A stretch of DNA of 64,000 nt from Cladobotryum mycophilum (Eukaryota; Ascomycota; Sordariomycetes; Hypocreales; Hypocreaceae): assembly GCA_036429605.1 (NCBI GenBank), contig CM071590.1, positions 2,294,001 through 2,358,000 of the forward strand. The letters are read 5' to 3'. Positions 37,170 through 49,500 of this stretch are shown piece by piece. Under the pieces are notes generated by a model. It saw only the letters and a list, made by a program, of their open reading frames with translations. It searched no databases and was not told the origin of the DNA. Position 1 is the first letter of the stretch, and each line of letters begins with the position of its first letter. The translations under genes and the position numbers were made by a program.

Positions 37170-38188
37170 TTACTCCTTTGTCTTTTGAGTACCACGCAGC
37201 AGACCCGTCCTTCTCGCAGCAATAAGACCAGCCTTCTGTCCCTGCACGGCGTACCGGGAAATGGTAGAAGCCTTACCAATATGTTGATGGTTACCCTGGT
37301 GGTCTCGTTAGCATCTCTCAAATCCCTCCCATACACATCGGCGCTACTTACACCACCGTGAGGATGGTCGACGGGGTTCATGGCAACACCACGAGTCTTG
37401 GGCCAGTTGTTACGCTTGACAGCGAACTTATGCTTGGCACGAGAAGCCTCTGTTCAAAGTCGTTAGAAATCAACTCTCCTGAAATTATCCACAATTGACA
37501 AGAAAAACGTACTCAAGAGAGGCTTGTCGGTACGGCCACCACCAGCAACGATACCAATCATTCCTCGGGATCGAGAGTGGACGACCTTCTTGGCACCAGA
37601 GGGGAGCTTGATTCGGGTCTTGCCCTCATCGGGGTTGTGGCCGACAATGGTGATGTAGCCACCAGAGTTACGGCCCAGGGTGCCTCGGTCACCAATCTTC
37701 TCCTCGACGTTGGTAACAACGGTACCCTCGGGCATCTCACCGAGGGGCAGGATGTTGCCGACGGTCAAAGCAGCCTTCTTGCCAGCGTAGATGAACTGTC
37801 CGGTGTACATTCCTTCGTTGGCGATGAAGGTCTCGGTGACCTGCTTGTACTTGTAGGGGTGGCGGAACTGGACCTGAGCGAGAGGAGCACCTCGACCTAT
37901 ACGAAAAAACCAATTGTCAGCCCCAGTCCGGCTAACCATCTCCATCAATGTCATTCGGTGACTTGCCAGGGTCGTGGATGATGTCCTTCACGATGCCTCG
38001 AACGTAGCCATGGCGTTCGGCGTAATCGAGGTTACGGAACTTCGCGGGAGCCTTGTTCAGGCGGGTGTTGGCCGCTGTTTGAAAAATGTCAGTATAACCA
38101 CATTTTCAACATCGTCATTATCTATCGCATGCGACGTACTGAAGATGGAGCCACGGCCCTTTCTCTGGTTGCGAATAACTCTACCCAT
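37170..38188 (-). CDS. RPL2: 60S ribosomal protein L2 (uL2, L8 in mammals)
   Basis: Five exons on the minus strand (38188-38140, 38074-37967, 37896-37513, 37449-37352 and 37295-37170) give 254 residues, the canonical length. uL2 lies at the peptidyl-transferase centre. The sequence begins MGRVIRNQRKGRGSIF and includes the nearly universal HDPGRGAPLA, the SGGYITIVGHN segment, and NPVDHPHGGGNHQHIG, which carries the conserved histidine. It ends LLRGTQKTKE. The second intron begins with GC instead of GT (GCAAGT...TAG). Only that choice gives PGRGAPLA; the nearby GT would shift the frame. This high intron number is usual for filamentous-fungal ribosomal protein genes. Confidence 0.97.
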
Positions 38189-39933
38189 GGCGACTACTTT
38201 TCGCTCAATGCAAAGGATTGGGTAGCTGAAAAGAGGGTTGATGTCAGTGAATGGATCGCCGAAGCGAGAAGTTTGGGGGGTTCTCGTACCTTTTTCCGGC
38301 CGCTTGGTGTTTTGTCAAAGAGGCGCTCGCTTGCGCCTTCTGATAATTTTTTGTGTGCGGGACCTCGAAAATGCAAGAGGAGCCCTGACCACGTGACTCC
38401 TTTTTTCCGCCTCCGAAAATTAGTGTGTGCCGAAGTACCTTGTACCTCTCCTCCTCCAGGTGACGTGACTAACCCCACATCTCATAGACCTCACTTGACG
38501 TGCCACTTTGCATTCTCAGACTATACGAGACGCGCCTGAATGAGTGACACCTTGCAATCGACAAACTTGCGGAGGCTTCTACCCTGAATGCATTGATATG
38601 AGATCAACTAGGCAACACTCGCCATTCAAATTCATGCGCATACCACTGCATAGACCATGAAAATGCGATTCCACCTCCCACATTCAATTGCAGCTATACA
38701 CGACTCTGATATTTGGACTTGTTCAACTGATTTGGCTGCTAGAAAAGCTGCTGTTTGGTCTGGTTGCTTAGCTGCAACGATGCGGTGACAGCTTCTTTGC
38801 CTTGGAAGCCGGCCTTACATGCTACTGGTGTAAACCAGATACCTCTCAGCCTTTGTGGCTCTGACTAAGTGGTCAGAGCCCATATGAAGTGCGATGTCTT
38901 CACGTCCATCATCGAAAAGGACATATTTTTCATACCTTGAAAATGCCAACAGTCCTGGTGCAACCGGTGCAACCTCTGCGCTTTATCTCGATGTTCCAGG
39001 GGCCAACCCAGCGGGGTTTGTGCCTTCAGCGGATGATCTTCAGGAGCACTGACGTATCACCCAGCACCGGGAAATGAACACAAACAGCGAAAGCAAACTA
39101 CAGCCAACGGAAATCTTACAATAAATTCAGAGAGGATTCCAATCGCAACTATCTTTTAGTCCTCTACCATTGTTGCCATACACTGGCCTACTAACTTGGT
39201 GTATCTTATTTACCCCCGTACATGGACTTTTGGCCTACCATACGTTTTTTTACGATGGTGTCTTGTTGCTTGTTTTATCATGATAATTGAGGATTCTGTG
39301 GGCCTTGTCCAAGTGGATGAGGTCAGGATAGATCGCTGCCCATCTGCTGCCACTGGCCGGAACGCTGGAGGGATATTTGAACCAGGGTTGATAAACCCCC
39401 CAAAAAAACTAAAAAAAAACTTCAGTCGATGGGCTATCGGAACAAAACCCAACCTCAAGCTGTTGCGTTGGCCTCGGCATTTCATCTGGCGACTCATGAC
39501 TCGACTAAATTTCCGAAAAAGGGGGCCATGTGGACTATGCCCAGCGTTGAGACGATGCGCAATATGAAAGACTACGGGTATACTCCGTTCGATTTGCTGA
39601 CCTCACAATATGATGGGCGGGGAATGGCAATGCGAATGCGGAGACCAAGTTTGGATGCAATGGCAAGGCATGGATGGCGGATTGTCTTATCTCTCAAGAC
39701 AACACTTTTGTGCTGTCTATTTGTAGGAGACTAATAATCTATTAGAGCTGTCCCATGAACAAAATGAATCAGAATATCTTTTAGCCTATCAGCTTTGACA
39801 TGTCTTGCGGCTCCGAGGACGTGGGTTGACTTAGTGCATCCACCTCTATTCGAGAAACTACGTGCCTCGTCCTTCACTTCACTCCTCCACACACTTAGTA
39901 GCTCCAACATCAACGTCGGACCAACCCAACATC
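38189..39933. other. 1.7 kb divergent intergenic region
   Basis: Shared upstream flank of uL2 (-) and the chromatin-protein gene (+). A few open frames of 60-120 codons occur around 39,200-39,730 but lack family similarity or clear codon structure. I support no gene. Confidence 0.55.
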
Positions 39934-42098
39934 ATGCCCACCGACGACGAATCTTCCGACCTATCCTCCCTGTCATCGCTTTCGCCTGTGCCCTCCGATG
40001 ATGAGCTTGAAGATGTCGTCCTCGAACAGCCGGCAGGAAAATCCAAATCGGGTATTCTAAAGTTCTTTCCGAAGCTATCTGAGAAGCCACCCAAAGAGCC
40101 ATCACCACCTCCACGCAAGCGCTCGCCGTCGCCGCCGCATGAATATGTCCTCGCAGACAATTCCGACATTGCAGTACGTGTTTAAAAATATTACTGGCAT
40201 CTTCATTTGCCTTCGCAGTGCAAATCTGCGCTTCACGGCAATCTGTCGCGTTTTTAGCAGTTACCCGGACGCGAAGGGTCGCGTACCAACGTCATAGGAC
40301 TCCGCTGACAGTCACAGTTTCTTGTCATGTTTAGAAGCCGATTCAGCGATGCATTTCCAAAATCCCTAACGCATTTTGGCCCGCAGGAGCTTGAGCGTGA
40401 TGTTGTCGAACCTATACCGGGCGATCGAGTAGAACACTTCCTATGCGCCGTCTTGGGACTTCTCCTGAACCGAAAACAGGACGTCAAGTATGTCGACCGC
40501 GTGCTATCTGTCACTGCGAATGCTAAAAATTGGGAACCTCTAGACCCGGGCACTATGGACGAGCATTGGAAGACGCCATTGCCTCCCACAAGACACAATG
40601 GCCATCATCGTGGGAGGAGAAAAATCCGTTGGCGGGCGGCGCGTCTTTCAACACTATGAACCCGACAGAGAGGGTATGACTTATTCGCACAAACACATGC
40701 TAGTAAATGTCGCTAATCGCAACGGTCACAGTTGAACCTACTCCGCATTCTTGTCATCTGGTCTATGGCATCGTCCGACACCGTCAAGGGGCTGATTAAC
40801 CAATCGTACAAACAAAACCGACATGAGGACGATATCAATCAACCAAGAGCAGTTCAACCGTGGGGCTCTGACGGTGACAAACGTCGATATTTCCTGGTCG
40901 AGGGTCAAGATGATACCGCTTTCCGTGTATATCGCGAGAGTAACCCCGCAGGAACAAACCGGACCTGGTGGAGCGTGGCTGGAACGATTGAAGAACTGAA
41001 AGCTCTTGCAGACAAGCTCGATAATAAAGATGGTGGTCCTAAAGCCAGGAAGCTCAGCCTTAAGATATTGCAGGCGATTCCTCGTTTTGAAGCTGGTGAA
41101 GAGGTACACCACGACCCAATTACTCTGCAAATCTTACCAGCACAATACTAACCATATCGCAGAAACGCAAGCGCAGAGAGTACAGGCAGATGCGAAAAGA
41201 GCAGTTCAAACGTCCCGAGCCAGGATTTTCTCTATACGAAGGCCGTACACGGGGCAAGCGCATCAAGTATACATATTCTGACGAGGAAGAGGTTTATTCT
41301 GATTCAACCGGGTATCGACGTTCAGCTCGCAATACCGGTGCAAATACTCCAGCAGAAAGTGGACCAGTCACTACATCAAGCGGTCGAACCATCAAAGCGC
41401 CGCCTCGGCTCGATGTAGCCACCGGAGAAGACATGCCGGGAAGTGCTCAAGAAGTTAATTCCGAGGCCGACAAAGAAAGCTCCGTTGGACCAACAGGTCG
41501 CCCACGAAGGACAGCAGCAATCAATCACGGAACAAATGGGTGGTCAGGTTCGGGCGCGACTCAGCGTGCTGAGCGTGGTGATACTAACATGGATTCTGAC
41601 GATGAAGAAAGCGATGCAGAATTCGGGGACGATGAAGACGACGTTGAAGTCCAAATTCCAGAAGAATCAGAGGAAGAAGATGAGTTTGATGATGACGAAG
41701 AAATGGTTGAGGATGACGACTTGGACGCTCAGCCTCGCAGCCTGGTTATAAAACTTTCAGTGACGCCACCCAAGCTCAAAACTGCGCTTGCGCCACTCGA
41801 TCAAGCGGCAAATATGCTTCCGACCCCAGAAGCTCAGGATTGGAAGAATGATGCAGAAAAATCAGACGGTCCGACGATTGAAATGCGTGATGCTTCGACG
41901 CCCAACCAACAGTCGGGATCCGGAAACAAGGCAAAGGGTGCATCGAACACGACTCCCAATGCAAAGATTGGAGGGCGAGAGACTACTCCAGAGTCTGCGG
42001 GCCAGATCAGTAAGGACCAGCCAACCGTTATTTCTACAGTTTCTGAGACATCGTTGGCGTTCAGGGGAAGTCCGGAGAAACAGCCCGCACAACAGTGA
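39934..42098 (+). CDS. Probable chromatin-associated protein with a WHIM-like motif
   Basis: Five exons (39934-40173, 40318-40487, 40544-40673, 40732-41103 and 41163-42098) give 615 residues. After a Ser/Pro-rich start, residues about 80-180 form a helical region (ELERDVVEPIPGDRVEHFLCAVLGLLLNRK). A block follows that resembles the WHIM2/3 motif of ISWI-partner proteins: PWGSDGDKRRYFLVEG and the DDTAFRVYRE stretch, then WWSVAGTIEELKALADKL. After it comes a basic segment (KRKRREYRQMRKEQFKRPEPGFSLYEGRTRGKR) and a long acidic Asp/Glu-rich tail. The layout fits a nuclear chromatin-remodelling accessory factor. The exon joins are well supported; the family call is moderate. An in-frame ATG upstream (39862) could start a longer form. 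Confidence 0.7.
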
Positions 42099-42452
42099 TC
42101 CTACCAACGGCTGCCGTAATCGCGAATGAGACGTTAATTCATTGTTTTTATTTTATTTGTTCGGAGTTGGGGTTAAAGCGGATGGCAAGTGATATGAAAA
42201 AAGAAATGTGTTATCATCACAAGGACTGGCAGATTAGACCGGAGCAAAAAGGTATTTATGAGAGATTAGGAGTTACACGACCAAGGACTCTGGGAGGGCT
42301 TAATTAAGTTGGGGCTTAGAAAAACGGAAAACGCATAAGTGGTAGGCTCTACGGCTGTCATTGTTTGTTGCATAATATCCAAAAGCTAGGCAATCGTCAC
42401 GAGGCAGAATGTATATACAGTTCGATTTTCTTGTGCTCAGTTAGCAGAACTT
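42099..42452. other. Convergent intergenic region
   Basis: It holds the 3' flanks of the chromatin-protein gene (+) and the DUF1770 gene (-). Nothing else is seen. Confidence 0.6.
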
Positions 42453-42991
42453 CTAATTATGCTTCTTCTGATTAGGTATTTTCCATTTGTTCACGCCATA
42501 CCACCACCTCCTGACTCGAACCCCTACCGAATCGCCATGCAATCTGGCATTTCGGTTCCAGTGTTGCCAGCCAACCAAAACAAGATTCATCATGAGACCT
42601 TGAGCAAGGGGCATTAACACCTAGAGAGTTGTCGTAAGCTTCGTGTCACTACCTGATAAGGAGAGGAGCATGTTACCTGATCCCTGAAAGTAATCAGAGC
42701 CACCTTCCACCACGTATCTGCCTTGGCTATGCTGTGGAGATAGCTCTGCTCGAACCTCAAGTCTGGCAAGGGCGGGAGGTTGTATTGTTTCTTTGGTGAA
42801 CGCAAGACACTATAGGGGATATCATCGTCATCGTTATCGAAATCGATGTGTCTTGCGCTATGCAGGCTGACGGCTTCTTTCTTATCGGCGGCAGTGGATG
42901 GGGTGATGTCTTGTCGAGGGTCAGGATGCTGTCTGATATGGCTGGATTGGATAGTGCCGCCGAGCTCGGCAATAATTGACGACGATGACAT
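42453..42991 (-). CDS. DUF1770 family protein
   Basis: Two exons on the minus strand (42991-42677 and 42620-42453) give 160 residues. This is a fungal family of unknown function. The conserved core is visible across the splice: LPPLPDLRFEQSYLHSIAKADTWW, then KVALITFRDQ | VLMPLAQGLMMNL, then GWQHWNRNARLHGDSVG and VRRWWYGVNKWKIP. The region around VLMPLAQGLMMNLVLVGW is hydrophobic enough to be a short membrane or membrane-associated segment. The start is the first ATG in frame (MSSSSIIAEL). The second exon is short and would be missed without splicing at GTAACA...TAG. It is divergent from eRF1 across about 730 bp. Confidence 0.85.
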
Positions 42992-43725
42992 TGTCAAGGG
43001 AGGGGGAGGGGAGGATGTATCCCCCAAGGGGAGTCGGTGAAAGATTGTCTAATTTTTTTTAGGAGATAATTAGAATGATGTGTTCATGTAGGGGGTATCT
43101 CTTCAGCGTTATTTGACGTCTCAGGCGTTCTGCCGGCCGCTTCCACTCGATCGCGTTCTCTACGAAGCGTCAACTTGTCGTTGATTCACGCACCATTTTG
43201 CCGGGCGGTGAGTGGTGGTGGGCACCGGGGAGGTGTGGACGTGGGAATTGAATTGCATGTGTGACGTCGCTATAGGCTTACCTAAGAATTCAAAGGCAAT
43301 GGATCAGGTTAACTCCGTACTTCCTGGTACATTGGTACAAATCGCCCCTCCGCCTTTTCGAGCCCTCATCACCCAAAGAACTTTCAGGGATAACTCCGCT
43401 GTTGGCGGCTACTGAAGGTCCACTTTTAGGCCACCTCAACCACTGAAACTCTGAACCCGAACCAAAAAGCCTCCTGCTCAAGGCAGCCCCCTCGAGAAAA
43501 GTGTGTACAAGCAGGTACGTAGCGCTAGGCTCTGGGGTAGGGTAACAGTGTACACAATCCCAAAACTTGGCTTCAACATCTTACCAAAGTTGCTCCCATT
43601 GGAATCAGTTGGTGTCACGCTTCCACGCGAGGACGTCTTCGATTAGGGACTTTTTCAGCTGGTGGAAATAAACTCAACTTTTTATTTTTATTTTTGAAAG
43701 CTATCCTTCGGGACATTTCTCCAAG
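42992..43725. other. Divergent promoter region between DUF1770 and eRF1 genes
   Basis: It is about 730 bp with no gene. A T-rich stretch (43,677-43,695) lies just upstream of the eRF1 ATG. Confidence 0.6.
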
Positions 43726-45359
43726 ATGAATGAACCTCCAGCTGGTGAGGCCGAGAGAAACGTGAGTTCTTTATAGTTGCCCAAGAGAAAAAAAAGGATT
43801 TTTTTTTGCCCTGCGCTTTCCCCCTGGTTGCCCCTCATTGGCCTTGCTGCCCCGCGCTGGCATCAAGCAACTTGGGTGGAAGAATAAAGCAATGGCTAAC
43901 GATATCGTCAATAGATCGAGATCTGGAAGATCAAGAAGTTGATCAAACGTCTCGAGGCCGCCAGAGGAAATGGCACAAGCATGATTTCCCTCATCATCCG
44001 TACGTGAATAGACGGCAATCCTTTCTCGACCAGAGAATTAACAAATAGCCAGCTCCCAAGGATCAAGTCTCACGGATCGCAAAGATGTTGGCTGAAGAAT
44101 ACGTATGGGATCTCCCTCCCAATCAACTTATTTGCGCGAGAACTAACAGCTCCGAAAGGGTACCGCATCGAACATCAAATCTCGTGTCAACCGACAGTCC
44201 GTCTTGTCTGCCATTACCTCGACCCAGCAGCGTCTGAAGCTGTATAACAAGGTCCCCCCGAACGGCCTGGTCGTTTACTGTGGTGAAATCTTGACATCAG
44301 AAGGAAAGGAGCGAAAGGTCAATATTGATTTTGAGCCGTTCAAGCCCATCAACACCTCGCTCTACCTTTGCGACAACAAATTCCACACCGAAGCTCTGGC
44401 TGAACTTCTCGAGTCTGATCAGAAGTTTGGCTTCATTATTATGGATGGTAACGGTGCGCTTTTCGGCACTCTTAGCGGCAACACCCGTGAGATTGTCCAC
44501 AAGTTCTCAGTCGATCTTCCCAAGAAGCACGGACGTGGTGGTCAGTCTGCCCTTCGTTTCGCCCGTCTTCGTGAGGAAAAGCGTCACAACTACGTCCGCA
44601 AGGTTGCTGAGTTGGCGGTCCAAAACTTCATTACTGCGGACAAGGTCAACGTCGCCGGCATTATCCTTGCTGGTTCAGCCGACTTCAAGAACGATCTCAA
44701 CGCTTCCGATATGTTCGACGGTCGTCTGCAAACCAAGGTTATCAAGGTTGTTGACGTCTCGTACGGTGGCGAAAACGGTTTCAACCAGGCTATTGAATTG
44801 TCTTCCGAGACCCTTGGAAATGTCAAGTTCATCCAGGAGAAGAAGCTTATTGGCAAGTACTTTGAGGAAATCAGTCAGGACACCGGAAAGGTTTGCTACG
44901 GTGTTGATGACACCTTGAAGGCCTTGGAACTCGGCGCCGTTGAGACTCTCATTATCTTTGAAAACCTGGAACTTACACGCTCGGTTTTGAAGGACAGCGA
45001 GGGATCCGAAATCATCTTGCACACAACAAAGTCTCAGGAGCAGGGCAGCCGAGAGAAGTTCCTCGACAAGGCGACAGGCCAAGAAATGGATGTCGTTTCC
45101 CAGGAGTCCTTCCTTGAGTGGATTGCCGAACACTACAAGGACTTTGGTACCAACCTTGAGTTCGTTTCCGACCGTTCGACTGAGGGCAACCAGTTTGTCA
45201 AGGGCTTTGGTGGTATGGGCGGAATTCTCCGCTACAAGGTCAACTTTGAACAATTGGCCGATATCGACGAGGACGATGATGATTATTACGACGGTAGGTT
45301 TAGCACCCTTCAAAAAATGATGACCCTGATTACGATGCTAATATCTTCGCACAGATTGA
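43726..45359 (+). CDS. SUP45: Eukaryotic peptide chain release factor subunit 1 (eRF1)
   Basis: Five exons (43726-43761, 43915-43999, 44053-44102, 44159-45293 and 45355-45359) give 436 residues, the usual eRF1 length. The factor reads all three stop codons in the ribosomal A site and triggers peptide release with eRF3. Key motifs are NIKS (in GTASNIKSRV) and YLCDNKF (the YxCxxxF stop-reading motif), plus HGRGGQS with the GGQ loop that enters the peptidyl-transferase centre. The C-terminal acidic tail reads EDDDDYYDD. The third exon needs the CCAG acceptor, not the earlier TAG, to give LIIPPKDQ. The final exon has only two coding bases plus the stop; without splicing, the frame runs on for about 28 extra residues. 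Confidence 0.97.
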
Positions 45360-46567
45360 CCATCCGATTCCCTCGTGAATGACGAGGGATCTACTCAAGT
45401 CAACCCGTCCGCGCATTATGAGCACAGCGAGAGCCACGACGCGCCGAGGCCGAGGGATGCGGCGCCGCTGTCATTCGCTCAAGGGCGCTTGATGCAGGGC
45501 TCTGGCCGAGTACCTCCTCACCAGGCTCACCAGGCGTCGCGACCAAGCCCGCTTCGCGCAACGATGACGGCCACTTGAGTTCAATGATCAGCAGAAAAAG
45601 GGGTGGGTATTCTTGCTTTGTACGCTTTGAGGTTTGAGTCTCACATTACGCAGGTTTGCATCTACATACATGGCTGGGACCGGCGTGATGGAATGGCGCA
45701 AAAGCTTGAAAAAAACACCTTTGGACGATGGGGAGGATCGTGCTGTTGTGAATCTCAATAAAGAAGAAGAAAAAATATAGAAGTGAACGCGTAAAGCATT
45801 TTGATGTTGCCCTGTGTGTTTACCATGGCAGCTGGCTAGATAGTTTCAAAATACTTAGACGTATCATTGAGACCGTTCGTTTCGAATCATTTAATCTTCA
45901 AGATTCGCCTAGTAAATGATGGTGATGATGCCTGTCAAGATGGTGGTGACGAACATATGTGGCCCTTACCCTAGAGGTAATATCGGTAAACGGTGTGCAA
46001 TCTACAATCGCTTCTGTAGATGGATTCTCTTTTGCTTTTGTCCGGTATAGGGCATAGCCATCATCGAAAGCCTACTGCTAGGTATAGACAGCCCTTATGA
46101 ATCCAGATGACATGACTTATAGTAGTATTGGTTTGTTCTCACGAGACCTAAATATCTTAAAAGCTGATAGAGTCGAGTGCTAAGGTTCCACATCTGTAGC
46201 GTGCCGGTCGCTAATTTGTTGAAGACACCAACTCCACTGTATTTTAGTGTGTTCCGTCCATGGATCCATGGATCCTTGATGGACACTATTGCCCGCCAAG
46301 GTGGGATAAAGGGCTGCAGTCGACCCACTGTTCCACTCTTAATTCCGGTAGCTACTCGTCAATGCAGTGACCGTAGTACGTAGGACCATAGGGGTCTGTA
46401 ATCGATCCTCCAACTTCCCGCCCCCAAGACAACTTGGAACCTTTCCACATTAATACCTAGATCATTTCCCTTTCCCTTTCCCTTCCCCCCTTACAGATAT
46501 TACAATCAGGTTTTTTTTAAATAGTTTCCAAATGTTGCAACAGGGGTGATCGAATCATATCGTCAAG
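45360..46567. other. 1.2 kb intergenic region
   Basis: 3' flank of eRF1 and 5' flank of the SIP3-like gene. An open frame at 45,375-45,578 follows the eRF1 stop in its 3' UTR and is not supported as a gene. A pyrimidine-rich CTTTCCC tract (46,465-46,495) lies shortly upstream of the next ATG. Confidence 0.6.
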
Positions 46568-49500
46568 ATGCCGGAAACCACTGGCACTACGGCGGCGGCG
46601 CCTAAACCAGCGGACCGCGCTGTTCCTGTTGGCCTCAACGAGGCCGTCCTCGACTCTCCGACTTTTCGCGCAACGGCTACGCATTTCGCTGACCAGGTTG
46701 ACGCTGTTGAGAAATGGCTGAACGGCTATGTGTCGTCCACCTCGAAACTCATGAGCGGCGTCCTCGCTCTCGAAGAAACGATCCAAAGCTTCCTCTCCAA
46801 GACGACGCCGTTCCCGGATAACGTCATCGACAACGACTATACATTGCTAGCCCTCAAGAGGATCGGCGAGGGACAGCGCGAGTTTTGGATGCAGGTGTTG
46901 AATAGCTCGAAAAGAGCGGAATTCTCGGTGGTGGAACCTATACGGTCGTTTCTAACAGGGGAGCTGCGGAACTTCAAGGAGATACGACGAGTCTTGGAGC
47001 AGTCGCAGCGAGCCTATGACACAACGCTTGCTCGCTATGTTTCCCAGTCCAAGACAAAGGAGCCATCTGCCCTGCGTGAAGACGCCTTTTCCGTTTACGA
47101 AAATCGAAAGTCATACCTCCTGGCGGCCATGGACTACTGTCAACTAGCCCCGCAGTTTCGATTCTCGCTGGACCAGCTCCTTGTCAAGGTCTGCTGCGAT
47201 ATACAAAAGGAGATGAATCGATCGCGCGAAGCTGCTACGACTGCCACCAAATCGGGTCGGGAGATTGACCGTGTGCGTGGTTGGGCCAAGGAAATGGAGA
47301 TGTCGGATGGTGTTTTCAAGCGGGAGCTGCAGAATGCAAGACAAAACCTAAGTGAGACTACTTTTGAAGGCTTTAAGCCCTCTCGCGAGCTTGAGGACTA
47401 CAGCACATCTACGGTCCCTTTCTTGAGCTCGCGAGGACCGGTCAGCGTACGCCCCAGTGATGACGGTGTTGTTGTTTCTGAAAAGCAAGGCTGGCTATTT
47501 CTACGGACAATAACAGGAAAGCCCGTCAGGCACAACTGGGTCCGACGATGGTACTACTGCCGAGACGGTGTCTTTGGTTGGTTGACGCCTGGCCCTCAAG
47601 GCGTGCTGCAAGGAGACGAAATCGGCGTGCTGCTATGTAATGTCAAGCCTGCCGCCGGTGAGGAGAGGCGGTTTTGCTTTGAATTGAAGACGAAGAGCAA
47701 GAGCATGTTGCTCCAAGCGGAGACGCAGAAAGAGCTTACTGACTGGCTGGAGGTCTTTGAAGTTGCCAAGAAGAAGGCATTTGAAGCGACCATGGAACGG
47801 GACAGCACTTCATTGCCTGGCGGTGTTGATCCTGCTTTTTCCATCTCACCTCCAAGCATCCCCGAGTTTTCCGCAAAGGGAGCCGACGCGCAGCCTGGTT
47901 CTGGTGATGAGACGATGGGAGCACCCGACCGGAACGCTGCTCTTTCTCTCCCAGCAACAGAGATAAATCGACCGAGCTATGATCCTAATGGCAGCATTTC
48001 TCGCCGAACCATCACAGCACTGGGGCGGGACCTTGCCCGGGAAGAAGGTGAAAGCGGGCGTGAACATGCCGCAAGGATCATCCAAAAATTGGATCTTCAT
48101 CGAAAGGCTACATTTGGAGCTAACCCTGAAGCCACATTTTCTAGTTCTGGTTCATCAGGTGGCCTGGGTAATCTAATATCTGCGGGTCAGACTACACAGT
48201 TGCCCGTACAGACCCAGGGCATGTTGACAAGTCAATTGAAACAATCCGTTGGGCCACTGCCATCGTTTGATAGTAGGGCTAGCCCTCTTGCTCCTCCAAC
48301 ACTGGCAAGACCGCCTACCTGTACTCAGCTGAGCCGAACTGCGGTTCTCGTTGCCGGTGAGCGAGGACATGTCTTGGACGGCAAAAAGCTACCGACATCA
48401 GTGGTGGCCAACTACTGGGGCAGCAACGTTTGGGCCACTATTCATGCACAGGAGCAGCCAGGAACTCCAGGGATTGCTGACGATGACCCGATTGGTGTTA
48501 TTATGACGGAAGGGTCACAAACCTCTCTGGCAGACGTTGCTCTTGGAAAAAGAGCGGTCGACACGCTTCCAGCAAGTTATCCTGCCGAATTGAGAATACA
48601 ACATGCACAATTCCGACTGCTATTCCCAAACGCGCCACCAGAAGAAAGACTGGTGTTGGTGTTCCGGGCTGCGTGGTCTAGCTCTCTCGAACGAGACTCT
48701 AAGAGTGAATTGCTTGCAGGGGACGGCAGGGTCTACGTTACACCGGAGAATATGTATTTCTACAGCCAGCAAATGGGTCTCGTGACGGCATACAGTATCA
48801 GCTTGGACATCATCAAGGAGGTGACGGCCGCTGCTGGAAGGGACTGCGACTTCATTTTCCTGCATCTCGGCCAGGACGTCAATGATACAGGATATACAAG
48901 GATAACGATCAAGGTATTTTTGGACGACTTGCAACTTCTCCAGGCTCGTCTCAATTTGCTGGTGGACAATCTACAAGCAGAAGAGCCTCTCGACACGCTA
49001 GAGATCATCCATGCCTTGTTGAATACTGACAGGGTCGAGTATGAGAAAACTAGTCCTAGTGTTGGTAGCTGGGAGGAAGTGTCGTCTAGCACACCTATGG
49101 ACGATGGTACTGCGTCTGGGCGACCCATTGAGAGGAACCCTATCGACCTCCCTCGCTTGCCTAACCCCGGGCTTAAGCTTCCCATTAAATTAAATCTGCC
49201 GCAACATCCTGTCATTTACGAGCCCGATGACATGAAAATCATGGCGACTGATAGGCATTACGAGATTAGTGCAAAAGCATGCTTCCATGTACTGTTCGGA
49301 GACAAGAGTTTTGTGTTCCCAAAGCTTTACTTTGAGCATCGCGCCAAGCAGATTGCTCAGGGGCCATGGAGCATGACCGAGAAGGGCCCTAGAAGGCGTG
49401 AGTTTCACTTTAAGATTGACTACGTTGATGTCTTGGGCAGGTCAAAGACAGCCGACATTAAAGACTTCCAGACTGTTGACGTGTTCAATGACCATACGAC

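Noticed and set aside
37961..37967. Canonical GT donor for the second uL2 intron
   Set aside because: Splicing at the nearby GT gives PGKSRCS instead of PGRGAPLA and loses the frame.
39196..39734. Short open frames upstream of the WHIM-like gene
   Set aside because: Two overlapping frames with no similarity, no splice continuity and stop-rich surroundings.
42475..42560. Second tRNA-like T-arm (TCGAACCCC)
   Set aside because: The sequence is coding in the second DUF1770 exon and no cloverleaf can be formed around it.
44675..45313. 212-codon antisense open frame inside eRF1
   Set aside because: A mirror of biased codon use in the highly expressed eRF1 exon; it has no independent similarity. 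The same applies to + strand frames inside adenosine kinase and uL2.
45375..45578. Open frame directly after the eRF1 stop
   Set aside because: Lies in the 3' UTR, starts from frame continuity only, and shows no conserved features.
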